8,945 bases of DNA, from positions 1 through 8,945 of the forward strand of contig JAASSH010000051.1 in the NCBI GenBank assembly GCA_021767985.1, given 5' to 3'. The stretch's first letter is position 1; each line of letters starts with the position of its first letter. Below, one piece after another: positions 1 to 6,282 of this stretch. The translations under genes were made by a program, and so were the position numbers. This DNA comes from Gammaproteobacteria bacterium (GTDB lineage: Bacteria; Pseudomonadota; Gammaproteobacteria; GCA-001735895). The notes under the pieces were generated by a model. That model was not told where the DNA came from and did no database searches. It saw only the letters and a program-made list of their open reading frames with translations.

Positions 1-437
1 CCACTCTGGCCTGACAATGCAATCGAAATGCCGATGGACTGAAAGGTCGCCAGTGCTACCGTGCCGTAACGCGTGTACTGCGTAATCTTGCGGCGGCCGG
101 ATTCACCCTCTTTCTTGAGTTGCTCCAGGTACGGCACCGCAACCGTCAGCAACTGCATGATGATCGACGCCGAGATGTAGGGCATGACGCCGAGCGCGAA
201 AATCGACATGCGCTCAAGCGCGCCGCCCGAGAACATGTTGAACATGCCGAGGATACCGGTACGCTGCTGCTCGAATATCTCGCGCATGACGTTGATGTCG
301 ATTCCGGGTACCGGGATAAAGGTGCCGATACGGAATATGACCAACGCGATAATCACGAAGAATATGCGCTTGCGAAGTTCGCTTAACGAGCCTCCCGAGA
401 GGCTGCTGGCTAACTGTTGTGCGGAAGGACCGGCCAC
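1..437 (-). CDS. secY: SecY, protein translocase channel subunit (N-terminal part; gene runs off the window)
   Basis: SecY forms the membrane channel of the Sec translocon, through which unfolded proteins are exported or inserted. About 145 N-terminal residues are visible; the gene continues past position 1. The first membrane segment is at about residues 25-41 (starting [11 protein letters not shown]), followed by PVPGID, the plug region with [14 protein letters not shown] (65-78), the second membrane segment with MPYISASII (85-93), the cytoplasmic loop [19 protein letters not shown] (108-126) and the beginning of segment three. These align without gaps in the core to E. coli SecY. I place the start at GTG 435-437: an in-frame TAG lies only five codons upstream, no other start codon occurs before the first membrane segment, and the cytoplasmic N-terminus then has the usual length. 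The ribosome binding site is weak (AGGT, five bases away) and overlaps the rplO stop codon. The gap to rplO is 7 bases, so translation is probably coupled. Confidence 0.97.
   Translation of the reverse strand, partial: MAGPSAQQLASSLSGGSLSELRKRIFFVIIALVIFRIGTFIPVPGIDINVMREIFEQQRTGILGMFNMFSGGALERMSIFALGVMPYISASIIMQLLTVAVPYLEQLKKEGESGRRKITQYTRYGTVALATFQSIGISIALSGQS
389..404 (-). other. Small hairpin just inside secY
   Basis: On the mRNA strand, AGCCTC and GAGGCT form a perfect 6-bp stem around a four-base loop (TCGG), at bases 34-49 of secY counted from the GTG. A stem of this size is expected several times by chance in 9 kb, so its only claim is its place near a weak start. A role in translation of secY is speculation. 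Confidence 0.35.
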
Positions 438-442
438 GTCAG

Positions 443-446
443 ACCT
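443..446 (-). promoter_or_regulatory. Weak ribosome binding site for secY
   Basis: On the mRNA strand AGGT lies five bases before the GTG start of secY and overlaps the TAG stop of rplO. It is the only Shine-Dalgarno-like match near that start, which supports GTG at 435-437 as the initiation codon and suggests dependence on ribosomes finishing rplO. Confidence 0.5.
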
Positions 447-879
447 ATGCTACCTTGCCACCGGCGGCTTCGATTGCGGCGCGCGCACCCCGGGTGACCG
501 CAACGCTATCGTCGACGCTGACTTTTCGCTTAAGCTCACCCGACAGGATGATTTTTGCCTTGCGCGTCTGTGCCGGCACCAGGTTACCTTCCACCAGTGC
601 CTTCAGATTGACATCTTCCAGCCCCGAGTTCTCGATTTCGCTCAAGCGAACCTCGGCTGAAAAACGCGACTTGCGCGAGGTGAAACCGAACTTCGGCAGG
701 CGCATTTGCAGCGGCATTTGACCGCCCTCGAAGCCGGCACGGACGCCGCCACCGGAACGCGATTTCTGGCCCTTATGGCCCCGTCCCGCGGTCTTGCCGC
801 TGCCGGAACCGATGCCGCGGCCGACGCGCTTGGCTGCCTTGGTCGAACCCTTCGCGGGTTTTAAGCTATTCAGGTACAT
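445..879 (-). CDS. rplO: 50S ribosomal protein L15
   Basis: L15 is a large-subunit protein that threads a long basic extension through 23S rRNA and acts late in 50S assembly. The protein has 144 residues, the same as E. coli L15. The Gly/Arg/Lys-rich N-terminal half ([20 protein letters not shown] at about 18-37, then [20 protein letters not shown]) is the rRNA-binding extension; the C-terminal globular part ends in the family signature [15 protein letters not shown]. The ATG at 877-879 shares one base with the TGA stop of rpmD (TGATG on the mRNA), so re-initiation by ribosomes ending rpmD is likely. secY follows after 7 bases. No odd features. Confidence 0.98.
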   Translation of the reverse strand: MYLNSLKPAKGSTKAAKRVGRGIGSGSGKTAGRGHKGQKSRSGGGVRAGFEGGQMPLQMRLPKFGFTSRKSRFSAEVRLSEIENSGLEDVNLKALVEGNLVPAQTRKAKIILSGELKRKVSVDDSVAVTRGARAAIEAAGGKVA

Positions 880-1289
880 CAGACTTCCTCGACGTTCAGC
901 ATATACTGAACCTTGTTGATCATGCCGCGGTTCTCCGGGGTATCGATCACCTGCACGGTCTGGTGCATGCGACGCAGTCCGAGGCCGGCAACGCAGGCCT
1001 TGTGCGACTTGAGTCGACCGTTCTTACTGCGCACCAGGGTCACGCTCAGCTTTTTGACACCGGAATCCGACTTTGGTGCGGCTGCTTTTTCAGGCGCCGC
1101 CTTTTTGGCCTCGACCTTCGGGGCAGCGGCCTTCTTGGCTGCCGCCTTGGGCGCCGCCTTCTTGGCCACGGCTTTCTTGGCTACAGCCTTTTTCGCAACC
1201 GCTTTCTTGGCCGCGGCCTTCTTGGTCGCTGCCTTCTTGACCGCGGTCTTCTTCGCTGCTTTCTTAACTGTCTTTTCTTCGTCGGCCAT
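879..1289 (-). CDS. rpmD: 50S ribosomal protein L30 with a long lysine/alanine-rich N-terminal extension
   Basis: The last 59 residues or so (about 78-136) are a complete L30: [45 protein letters not shown] and a C-terminal NVEEV, all matching E. coli L30, a small protein on the solvent side of the 50S subunit. The whole protein has 136 residues, more than twice the normal size. Residues 6-73 are almost only Lys and Ala with some Pro and Val, built on a five-residue unit ([10 protein letters not shown]), after a short acidic start MADEE. The ATG at 1287-1289 is 4 bases after the rpsE stop; an upstream in-frame ORF extension to 1337 would overlap rpsE and is unlikely. There is no good ribosome binding site, so coupling to rpsE is inferred. 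No ATG, GTG or TTG sits just before the core, so the tail appears to be a true part of the protein. Such tails resemble bacterial histone-H1-like proteins; the function here is unknown. Confidence 0.95.
   Translation of the reverse strand: MADEEKTVKKAAKKTAVKKAATKKAAAKKAVAKKAVAKKAVAKKAAPKAAAKKAAAPKVEAKKAAPEKAAAPKSDSGVKKLSVTLVRSKNGRLKSHKACVAGLGLRRMHQTVQVIDTPENRGMINKVQYMLNVEEV
1155..1253 (-). repeat. Tandem 15-base coding repeat (KK every five residues) in rpmD
   Basis: Lys-Lys pairs occur at residues 13-14, 18-19, 23-24, 28-29, 33-34, 38-39 and 43-44 of L30, which is an exact five-residue period through seven units. At DNA level this is an imperfect 15-base repeat; on the plus strand it reads as variants of gctttcttggctaca. 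The units differ at synonymous positions, so the array is not a recent perfect expansion. The Lys/Ala-rich stretch continues less regularly down to about 1071. Confidence 0.9.
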
Positions 1290-1293
1290 TACA

Positions 1294-1800
1294 TTAACCC
1301 GTAATTTCTTCCACGGTCTTACCGCGCTTGGCGGCAATCTCTTCTGGAGCTTTCATATCCTTCAATCCGTTAATGGTGGCACGCACCAGGTTAATCGGAT
1401 TGCGCGAGCCGTTGCACTTGGCCAGCACGTTGTGCACGCCAACCGCTTCGAACACCGCACGCATCGCACCGCCGGCGATAACACCGGTACCTTCAGAGGC
1501 CGGCTGCATGTACACCTTGGCCGCACCGTGACGCGCGTTCAGGGGGTATTGCAGGGTGCCGTTCTTGATCGAAACCGAGATCATGTTGGAACGCGCCTTT
1601 TCCATCGCCTTCTGGATCGCCAGCGGCACTTCACGCGCCTTGCCGTATCCGAAGCCGACCTTGCCGTTACCGTCGCCAACCACGGTCAGTGCGGTAAAGC
1701 CGAACTGACGCCCGCCCTTGACAACCTTGGCCACGCGATTCACCGCGACCAGTTTTTCCATCAAATCGTCGCCAGCCTGTGTATTTCTGGGTTCTGCCAT
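1294..1800 (-). CDS. rpsE: 30S ribosomal protein S5
   Basis: S5 is a small-subunit protein at the mRNA entry side that affects decoding accuracy and carries the classic spectinomycin-resistance positions. The protein has 168 residues (E. coli 167). The N-terminal S5 double-stranded-RNA-binding domain runs from about 13 to 78 ([18 protein letters not shown], then [20 protein letters not shown]); the C-terminal domain contains [18 protein letters not shown] and [13 protein letters not shown] and ends [11 protein letters not shown]. The loop VKGGR (27-31), where spectinomycin-resistance changes fall in E. coli, is of the sensitive, wild-type form. The start ATG follows an excellent AGGAGA site. 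The 23-base gap to rplR is among the larger ones in this window. rpmD starts 4 bases after the stop. Confidence 0.99.
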   Translation of the reverse strand: MAEPRNTQAGDDLMEKLVAVNRVAKVVKGGRQFGFTALTVVGDGNGKVGFGYGKAREVPLAIQKAMEKARSNMISVSIKNGTLQYPLNARHGAAKVYMQPASEGTGVIAGGAMRAVFEAVGVHNVLAKCNGSRNPINLVRATINGLKDMKAPEEIAAKRGKTVEEITG

Positions 1801-1805
1801 TGGAG

Positions 1806-1811
1806 TCTCCT
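1806..1811 (-). promoter_or_regulatory. Strong ribosome binding site for rpsE
   Basis: AGGAGA on the mRNA strand lies five bases before the rpsE ATG, in the 23-base rplR-rpsE gap. It is one of the best Shine-Dalgarno matches in the window, so rpsE can probably start independently of rplR. Confidence 0.8.
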
Positions 1812-1823
1812 GGATTGGCGCGC

Positions 1824-2177
1824 TTAAAATTTCAGACCGTTTTCACGTGCGGAATCGGCCAACGCCTTGACTCTGCCGTGATACTTGAATCCCGAGCGGT
1901 CGAACGCAACCGTTTCGACGCCGGCGGTTTTCGCCTTTTCGGCGATGACCTTGCCCACTGCTGCCGCAGCATCGACGTTGCCCGGGTACTTGATTGCCTT
2001 TTTGACCTCGGCCGACAGGGTCGACGCGGTGGCAATCACCTTGCCGGTTTCACCGGAAAAGACCTGGGCATAAATGTGACGCGGCGTGCGATGCACGCTG
2101 AGACGATTAACACCCAGCTCGGCAATCTTGGCGCGAGCGCGGCGCGAGCGCCTGATTCGGGATTGTTTCTTATCCAT
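1824..2177 (-). CDS. rplR: 50S ribosomal protein L18
   Basis: L18 binds 5S rRNA, with L5, and helps place it in the central protuberance of the 50S subunit. The protein has 117 residues, as in E. coli. The N-terminus is highly basic ([16 protein letters not shown], about 3-18), as expected for the flexible 5S-binding tail. Then come [15 protein letters not shown] and the family's C-terminal motifs [29 protein letters not shown] and RENGLKF. The gap to rplF is 5 bases; a TAGG-type site overlaps the end of rplF. No odd features. Confidence 0.99.
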   Translation of the reverse strand: MDKKQSRIRRSRRARAKIAELGVNRLSVHRTPRHIYAQVFSGETGKVIATASTLSAEVKKAIKYPGNVDAAAAVGKVIAEKAKTAGVETVAFDRSGFKYHGRVKALADSARENGLKF

Positions 2178-2182
2178 AATGC

Positions 2183-2716
2183 CTACTTCTTCTTCGCTTC
2201 TTTGCGGACGATCTGCTCGTCCACGTACTTGATACCCTTACCCTTGTAAGGCTCCGGTGGACGATAAGCACGAATTTCCGCGCAAACCTGCCCGACCTTT
2301 TGCTTGTCACAGCCGCGCACCACGATCTCGGTAGCCGCCGGGGTTTCGATTTCGATACCCTCAGGCACCTGGTAGTTGACCGGGTGCGAAAGTCCGAGCG
2401 ACAGGTTGAGTTGCTTACCCTGCGCCTGGGCGCGGTAGCCAACCCCAACCAGCTGCATTTTCTTTTCGAAGCCGTTGACCACGCCCTCGACGATATTGCT
2501 GACCACCGAACGCATGGTGCCGGTTACCGCAAGTGAGGACTGGCGGTCATCTCTCGGCGACAGCGTGACGACATTGTCTTCCTGCTTCAGTTCGACAGCA
2601 TCGTGCAAGGTCACCGACAGGTTGCCCTTGGGGCCCTTGGCGGAGACTTCACGGCCGTTGACGCTGAACTCGACGCCATTCGGCAGTTCGATTGGTTTTT
2701 TCGCTATTCTGGACAT
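2183..2716 (-). CDS. rplF: 50S ribosomal protein L6
   Basis: L6 sits near the base of the L7/L12 stalk beside the sarcin-ricin loop and is needed for late 50S assembly and factor binding. The protein has 177 residues, as in E. coli. It shows the two repeated L6 domains: the first at about 1-82 ([33 protein letters not shown]) and the second at about 83-177 ([50 protein letters not shown]), ending in a basic KEAKKK tail. The ATG is preceded by AGGT eight bases away, which overlaps the rpsH stop. The gap to rpsH is 10 bases. Confidence 0.99.
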   Translation of the reverse strand: MSRIAKKPIELPNGVEFSVNGREVSAKGPKGNLSVTLHDAVELKQEDNVVTLSPRDDRQSSLAVTGTMRSVVSNIVEGVVNGFEKKMQLVGVGYRAQAQGKQLNLSLGLSHPVNYQVPEGIEIETPAATEIVVRGCDKQKVGQVCAEIRAYRPPEPYKGKGIKYVDEQIVRKEAKKK

Positions 2717-2726
2717 TTCGTTTTAC

Positions 2727-3119
2727 CTAGATCACCGAACAGATGACTTCGCCACCGTGACCCGCGGCGCGCGCCTGGGAGTCGGTCATGACTCCTTTCG
2801 AAGTCGAAATAATGGCGATACCCAACCCACCGTTGATCGATGGCAAATCATCTTTCGATTTGAAAATTCGCAGCCCGGGACGGGAGATGCGTCGCATTTC
2901 CTCGATTACCGGCTTGCCCTGGTAATACTTCAATTCGATAATCAGTTGCTTCAGGCTATCTTCCGAAACCTTGTAATCACTGATATAACCCTCGTCCTTG
3001 AGCACGGCCGCAATTCTGGCTTTCTGCTTTGACGCGGGCATTTTAACGCTGACTTTCTTCGCCTTTTGCGCATTGCGCACGCGGGTCAGCATATCTGCGA
3101 TCGGATCTTGTAAGCTCAT
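2727..3119 (-). CDS. rpsH: 30S ribosomal protein S8
   Basis: S8 is a primary 16S rRNA binder in the central domain (helix 21) and, in E. coli, the translational repressor of the spc operon. With ATG 3117-3119 the protein has 130 residues, the E. coli length, starting [18 protein letters not shown]. The C-terminal RNA-binding half contains [30 protein letters not shown] and [10 protein letters not shown], the typical ending. A longer in-frame reading back to 3278 is possible but would run inside rpsN and has no family support. The chosen start has AGAGGA five bases upstream. Whether S8 represses this operon here cannot be seen: the rplX-rplE region, where E. coli has the operator, gave no clear helix-21 mimic by eye. 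Confidence 0.99.
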   Translation of the reverse strand: MSLQDPIADMLTRVRNAQKAKKVSVKMPASKQKARIAAVLKDEGYISDYKVSEDSLKQLIIELKYYQGKPVIEEMRRISRPGLRIFKSKDDLPSINGGLGIAIISTSKGVMTDSQARAAGHGGEVICSVI

Positions 3120-3124
3120 TTCAG

Positions 3125-3130
3125 TCCTCT
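3125..3130 (-). promoter_or_regulatory. Ribosome binding site that fixes the rpsH start
   Basis: AGAGGA on the mRNA strand lies five bases before ATG 3117-3119 and touches the TAA stop of rpsN. It supports the 130-residue S8 over the longer upstream reading. Confidence 0.8.
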
Positions 3131-3435
3131 TACCAGCTGGCCTTAACCAGACCCGGTATGTCCCCGCGCATCGCGGCTTCACGGATCTTGTTACGGCACA
3201 GGCCAAATTTACGGTAAACACCATGGGGTCTTCCGGTAACACGGCAACGATTCTGCTGGCGCACCGCGGCGGAATCACGCGGCAGCTTCTGCAGTTTGTC
3301 GACGGCGGCCATCTTTTCCTCGTAGCTGGCGTCGGCGCTTTTGATGATTGCCTTCAGTTCGTTGCGTTTCTGCGCGTACTTCGCCACCAGGCGGCTACGC
3401 TTCAGTTCACGCTGTACCATGGAATTTTTTGCCAT
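3130..3435 (-). CDS. rpsN: 30S ribosomal protein S14, long form with an incomplete zinc site
   Basis: S14 is a head protein of the 30S subunit, near the A site, added late in assembly. The protein has 101 residues and aligns to E. coli S14 end to end: [29 protein letters not shown], then the conserved core [20 protein letters not shown] and [17 protein letters not shown]. The long length and the lack of two Cys-x-x-Cys pairs identify the form that does not need zinc. Cys64 (RCRVT) and Cys80 (GLCRN) remain at the first position of each former pair, while the partner positions are Thr67 and Lys83. The start ATG is 5 bases from the rplE stop; AGAGGT inside the end of rplE serves as the ribosome binding site. 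Confidence 0.99.
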   Translation of the reverse strand: MAKNSMVQRELKRSRLVAKYAQKRNELKAIIKSADASYEEKMAAVDKLQKLPRDSAAVRQQNRCRVTGRPHGVYRKFGLCRNKIREAAMRGDIPGLVKASW

Positions 3436-3440
3436 CCTCG

Positions 3441-3980
3441 TTAACCTCTGAAAGGAAATTGAAATGCCGCCAGCAGGGCGCGGCCTTCGTCATCGCTGCG
3501 GGCAGTGGTGGTAATGCTGATATTCAAACCACGCAGCTTGTCAATCTTGTCATAGTCGATTTCGGGGAACGCGATCTGCTCGGTAATCCCCAGGTTGTAG
3601 TTACCCTGCCCGTCGAAAGCCTTCGGGCTCAATCCACGGAAGTCACGAATTCGCGGGATCGAAAAGTGAATCAGGCGATCCAGAAATTCGTACATCTTGT
3701 CGCGGCGCAGCGTGACCTTGCAGCCAATGGTCATGCCTTCACGGATCTTAAAGCCCGCGATTGCGCGCTTGGCTACCGTGACTACCGGCTTCTGCCCGGC
3801 AATCAGCGACAGGTCTTCGACCGCGTGCTCGATAACCTTCTTGTCCTGCGAAGCCTCGCCGACACCCATGTTCAGCGTGATCTTGGTAATGCGCGGAACT
3901 TCCATGGAAGACTTGTAGGAAAACTGCTCCTGCAGGCTCTTGGCCACGGTATCCCGGTAATATTGCTCTAATCTGGTCAT
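3441..3980 (-). CDS. rplE: 50S ribosomal protein L5
   Basis: L5 binds 5S rRNA and forms part of the central protuberance, contacting the 30S head and P-site tRNA. The protein has 179 residues, as in E. coli. Visible signatures are the N-terminal helix [33 protein letters not shown] (about 29-44), [24 protein letters not shown] (shown in part: [16 protein letters not shown]), [17 protein letters not shown] and [17 protein letters not shown], with the ending [19 protein letters not shown] Shine-Dalgarno AGGA overlaps the rplX stop and lies eight bases from the ATG. In E. coli the S8 repressor site of spc lies around this start; I could not confirm one here. Confidence 0.99.
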   Translation of the reverse strand: MTRLEQYYRDTVAKSLQEQFSYKSSMEVPRITKITLNMGVGEASQDKKVIEHAVEDLSLIAGQKPVVTVAKRAIAGFKIREGMTIGCKVTLRRDKMYEFLDRLIHFSIPRIRDFRGLSPKAFDGQGNYNLGITEQIAFPEIDYDKIDKLRGLNISITTTARSDDEGRALLAAFQFPFRG

Positions 3981-3989
3981 AATCGAGTC

Positions 3990-4307
3990 CTAAATATCCA
4001 CGACTTCGCCGTTGGACTTGAAGTAACGCACCTTGCGATCGTCTTCCAGGGTCTTGAAACCGACGCGGTCACCCTTTTGCGTATGCGGGTTGAACAGCAT
4101 GACGTTGGAAATCTGGATCGGGGCTTCCTGGTCAATAATGCCGCCGGTTTCCCCGCTGCGGGGATTACCCTTGACGTGTTTCTTCACCATGTTGACGTTT
4201 TCCACCAGCAGGCGTCCATCGTCGAGACGCTTCAGTACATTGCCGCGCTGGCCCTTGCTGCGGCCGGCGATCACAATGACTTCGTCACCTTTCTTAATCT
4301 TTTGCAT
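3990..4307 (-). CDS. rplX: 50S ribosomal protein L24
   Basis: L24 is one of the first proteins to bind nascent 23S rRNA and starts 50S assembly; it lies near the peptide exit. The protein has 105 residues (E. coli 104). The N-terminal KOW motif is at about 5-26 (KKGDEVIVIAGRSKGQRGNV), followed by VENVNMVKKHVKGNP, GGIIDQEAPIQISNV and the C-terminal KVRYFKSNGEVVDI, all typical. The start ATG has AGGA eight bases upstream in the 19-base gap after rplN. The gap to rplE is 9 bases. No odd features. Confidence 0.99.
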   Translation of the reverse strand: MQKIKKGDEVIVIAGRSKGQRGNVLKRLDDGRLLVENVNMVKKHVKGNPRSGETGGIIDQEAPIQISNVMLFNPHTQKGDRVGFKTLEDDRKVRYFKSNGEVVDI

Positions 4308-4326
4308 AACTCTTATCCTGCCTGAC

Positions 4327-4695
4327 TCAAAGCACTTCCGGTGCCAGCGAAATGATTTTCATGAATCTTTCGCTACGCAACTCGCGGGTTACCGGGCCAA
4401 AAATACGGGTACCGATTGGCTGCAGGTTATTATTCAGAATAACCGCCGCGTTTCCGTCGAACTTGATCGCGGAACCGTCCGGACGACGTACGCCATGAGC
4501 GGTACGCACGACCACGGCGTTGTATACCTCGCCCTTCTTGACCTTGCCACGCGGAATCGCATCCTTGATGCTGACCTTGATGATGTCACCGATCGCGGCG
4601 TAACGACGCTTGGAGCCGCCGAGCACCTTGATGCACTGCATCTTGCGCGCACCGCTGTTATCCGCGGCGTTTAAAACTGTTTGCATTTGAATCAT
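4327..4695 (-). CDS. rplN: 50S ribosomal protein L14
   Basis: L14 lies at the subunit interface, contacts 16S rRNA helix 14 and is the target of the silencing factor RsfS. The protein has 122 residues (E. coli 123). It shows the family's almost invariant motifs: [75 protein letters not shown] and the exact ending [10 protein letters not shown]. Compared with E. coli, one residue is missing in the NNN loop. In E. coli it is the first gene of the spc operon; here it follows rpsQ after only 19 bases, with AGGT eight bases before its ATG, and I see no promoter in that gap. Confidence 0.99.
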   Translation of the reverse strand: MIQMQTVLNAADNSGARKMQCIKVLGGSKRRYAAIGDIIKVSIKDAIPRGKVKKGEVYNAVVVRTAHGVRRPDGSAIKFDGNAAVILNNNLQPIGTRIFGPVTRELRSERFMKIISLAPEVL

Positions 4696-4714
4696 AGCTG
4701 GCTACCTGCGCGCT
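4696..4714 (-). other. S10/spc operon junction, 19 bases, no visible promoter
   Basis: This gap lies between the rpsQ stop (TAG, 4715-4717) and the rplN ATG. In E. coli a much longer spacer here holds the spc promoter. The 19 bases hold only a ribosome binding site for rplN (AGGT). I found no convincing -10 or -35 element in it or in the end of rpsQ, so S10 and spc are probably transcribed together. Confidence 0.7.
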
Positions 4715-4969
4715 CTAGTTGGCTTTCTCGACGACCTTCACCAGTTTCCAAGACTTGGTCTTGGAAATCGGTCGGCACTCCGTAATCTGCACGGTATCGC
4801 CAATGCCGCATTCATTGTTTTCATCGTGAATGTGCAGCTTGGTCGACTTCTTCATGAACTTGCCGTAAACCGGGTGCTTGACCCGGCGCTCGATCAGCAC
4901 CACCGCGGACTTGTCCATCTTGTCGCTGACAACTGAACCGGTCTGGATTCTTAAGACTTTTTCACTCAT
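4715..4969 (-). CDS. rpsQ: 30S ribosomal protein S17
   Basis: S17 is an early-binding protein of the 30S body, contacting the 5' domain of 16S rRNA. The protein has 84 residues, exactly as in E. coli, with an OB fold. Motifs: [55 protein letters not shown] and [19 protein letters not shown]. The ATG overlaps the rpmC stop by four bases (ATGA), so translation is probably coupled to rpmC; its own ribosome binding site is weak. The codons for SKTKSWK form a perfect inverted repeat, listed separately. Confidence 0.99.
   Translation of the reverse strand: MSEKVLRIQTGSVVSDKMDKSAVVLIERRVKHPVYGKFMKKSTKLHIHDENNECGIGDTVQITECRPISKTKSWKLVKVVEKAN
4745..4767 (-). repeat. Perfect 10-bp inverted repeat with a 3-base loop near the end of rpsQ
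   Basis: On the plus strand TTTCCAAGAC (4745-4754) is followed by TTG and then by its exact reverse complement GTCTTGGAAA (4758-4767). In the mRNA this makes a 10-bp hairpin with loop CAA, ending 27 bases before the rpsQ stop. No run of U follows, so it is not an ordinary terminator. The encoded residues (ISKTKSWK) are largely conserved in S17, so protein constraint explains part of it, but the perfect pairing also depends on synonymous choices. Confidence 0.85.
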
Positions 4970-5169
4970 GACTCTGCACCACCACGGCTCTCGTTCATTA
5001 CGGTTTTAACGCGCGCAATATCCTTACGCACACGGGTAATCTGATCGTTGCGCACTGCATCGGGATTTATACCGCGCTGCATGCGCAGGTTGAATTGCTC
5101 TCGGCGCAATGCCAGCAACTCATCGCGCAGTTCCTGTTCTGATTTTTGACGTAATTCTGCTGCGTTCAT
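4966..5169 (-). CDS. rpmC: 50S ribosomal protein L29
   Basis: L29 is a small helical protein beside L23 at the exit of the peptide tunnel, where it helps form the docking site for targeting factors. The protein has 67 residues (E. coli 63) and is predicted to be two long helices: [20 protein letters not shown] and [17 protein letters not shown], followed by [17 protein letters not shown]. The motif REQFNLRMQ is the family signature. The ATG shares one base with the rplP stop (TAATG) and the stop overlaps the rpsQ start by four bases, so it is coupled on both sides. An AGGA site lies ten bases before the ATG, inside the end of rplP. Confidence 0.98.
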   Translation of the reverse strand: MNAAELRQKSEQELRDELLALRREQFNLRMQRGINPDAVRNDQITRVRKDIARVKTVMNESRGGAES

Positions 5170-5582
5170 TACATTACGGTCCTGGAAACAAATGTTGTCT
5201 TGAACGGAAGCTTGGCAGCCGCCAGGCGAAACGCCTCGCGTGCAATGGTTTCATTAACCCCTTCCATTTCATAGAGCACACGTCCGGGCTGGATTTTGCA
5301 CACCCAGTACTCGACGTTACCCTTACCTTTACCCATGCGCACTTCGAGCGGTTTCTTGGAAACCGGCACGTCCGGGAACACACGGATCCAGATCTTGCCG
5401 CCACGCTTGATATGACGCGTCATGGCACGGCGCGCGGCCTCGATCTGGCGCGCGGTAATGCGGCCACGCTCGACGGCCTTGAGACCGAATTCACCGAAGC
5501 TGACCTTGCTGCCGGTAGTCGCCAGGCCGCGGTTGCGACCCTTGAACTGCTTGCGAAACTTTGTTCTTTTAGGCTGTAACAT
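5169..5582 (-). CDS. rplP: 50S ribosomal protein L16
   Basis: L16 lies near the A site and peptidyl-transferase centre and is needed for the last steps of 50S maturation. The protein has 137 residues (E. coli 136). Motifs: [73 protein letters not shown] and the ending [14 protein letters not shown]. Arg82 in VRMGKGKG corresponds to E. coli Arg81, which the oxygenase RoxA (YcfD) hydroxylates; the site is kept, but whether the enzyme exists here cannot be seen. The gap to rpsC is 12 bases with an AAGAGAG-type site, and the stop overlaps the rpmC start by one base. Confidence 0.99.
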   Translation of the reverse strand: MLQPKRTKFRKQFKGRNRGLATTGSKVSFGEFGLKAVERGRITARQIEAARRAMTRHIKRGGKIWIRVFPDVPVSKKPLEVRMGKGKGNVEYWVCKIQPGRVLYEMEGVNETIAREAFRLAAAKLPFKTTFVSRTVM

Positions 5583-5594
5583 GACTAAACTCTC

Positions 5595-6272
5595 TTACTT
5601 GGACGCCGGTTTAGCGCCCGAGTCCTTGTTCTCGAGGTCGAAAACTTCGCCTTTGTAAATCCAGACCTTGACACCAAGAATGCCGTAGGTCGTCAGGGCT
5701 TCGGCAAAACCGTAATCGACGTCGGCGCGCAGGGTATGCAGCGGCACGCGGCCTTCGCGGTACCACTCGTTGCGCGCAATTTCAGCACCGTTCAAACGGC
5801 CCGAAACGTTGATCTTGATACCCTCGGCACCGATACGCATGGCGTTGGTGACCGAGCGTCGCATCGCGCGACGAAACATGACGCGGCGCTCGAGCTGCGA
5901 GGCGATACCTTCGGCCACCAGCTGGGCGTCGAGTTCCGGCTTGCGAATTTCCTCGATATTGATCTTGACGTTGTTGATATGCACCGAAACCAGCGCCGCG
6001 ACCTCGTTGCGCAGGCGCTCGATATCCTCGCCTTTCTTGCCGATGATAATACCGGGACGCGCGGTGTGAATCGTCACGGCGACAGACTTGGCCGGGCGCG
6101 AAATCTGGATTCGGCTAACCGCGGCCTGCGCCAGCTTCTTCTTCAGGAAGTCACGAATTTTCAGATCTTCATCGAGAAAATCTGCGAACTGCCCGCTGTC
6201 CGCGTACCACTTCGAGGTCCAGTCGGTGGCAATCCCGAGACGGAAACCTGTTGGATGAACTTTTTGTCCCAT
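5595..6272 (-). CDS. rpsC: 30S ribosomal protein S3
   Basis: S3 forms the mRNA entry channel of the 30S head with S4 and S5, and takes part in unwinding mRNA. The protein has 225 residues (E. coli 233; the difference is in the variable C-terminal tail). The N-terminal part ([13 protein letters not shown]) is followed by a KH domain with its GKKG loop at 78-81 ([14 protein letters not shown]), and then by the C-terminal domain [49 protein letters not shown] and [11 protein letters not shown]. Arg134, Arg135 and Arg138 match the E. coli helicase residues Arg131, Arg132 and Lys135. An AGAGG site lies five bases before the ATG in the 10-base gap after rplV. Confidence 0.99.
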   Translation of the reverse strand: MGQKVHPTGFRLGIATDWTSKWYADSGQFADFLDEDLKIRDFLKKKLAQAAVSRIQISRPAKSVAVTIHTARPGIIIGKKGEDIERLRNEVAALVSVHINNVKINIEEIRKPELDAQLVAEGIASQLERRVMFRRAMRRSVTNAMRIGAEGIKINVSGRLNGAEIARNEWYREGRVPLHTLRADVDYGFAEALTTYGILGVKVWIYKGEVFDLENKDSGAKPASK

Positions 6273-6282
6273 GTTTGCCTCT

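Noticed and set aside
1290..1337. Upstream extension of rpmD by 16 codons into rpsE
   Set aside because: It would overlap rpsE by 44 bases without a family match; ATG 1287-1289, directly after the rpsE stop, is the simpler start. The Lys/Ala tail is downstream of this and is not affected.
913..1827. Long open frame on the plus strand (about 304 codons) opposite rpmD and rpsE, with hydrophobic Ala/Phe/Leu repeats
   Set aside because: It is the antisense shadow of the Lys/Ala-repeat tail and of rpsE. Lys-Lys-Ala codons read backwards give Phe, Leu and Ala, which creates a false membrane-like protein. The opposite strand is fully explained by conserved proteins.
3120..3278. Upstream extension of rpsH giving a 183-residue S8
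   Set aside because: The extra 53 residues would be read from rpsN in another frame; S8 is normally 130 residues and a good AGAGGA site precedes the internal ATG.
3920..4000. Possible S8 repressor site around the rplE start, as in E. coli spc mRNA
   Set aside because: I could not pick out by eye a helix with the S8-binding core. Folding this region and comparing it with 16S helix 21 would decide; a matching bulged helix would support it.
4150..4164. GC-rich 6-bp hairpin in rplX
   Set aside because: No U-run follows and it is mid-gene; stems of this size are expected several times in the window.
5349..5365. 7-bp inverted repeat with a 3-base loop in rplP
   Set aside because: One or two such short stems are expected by chance in 9 kb, and the place, mid-gene, suggests no role.
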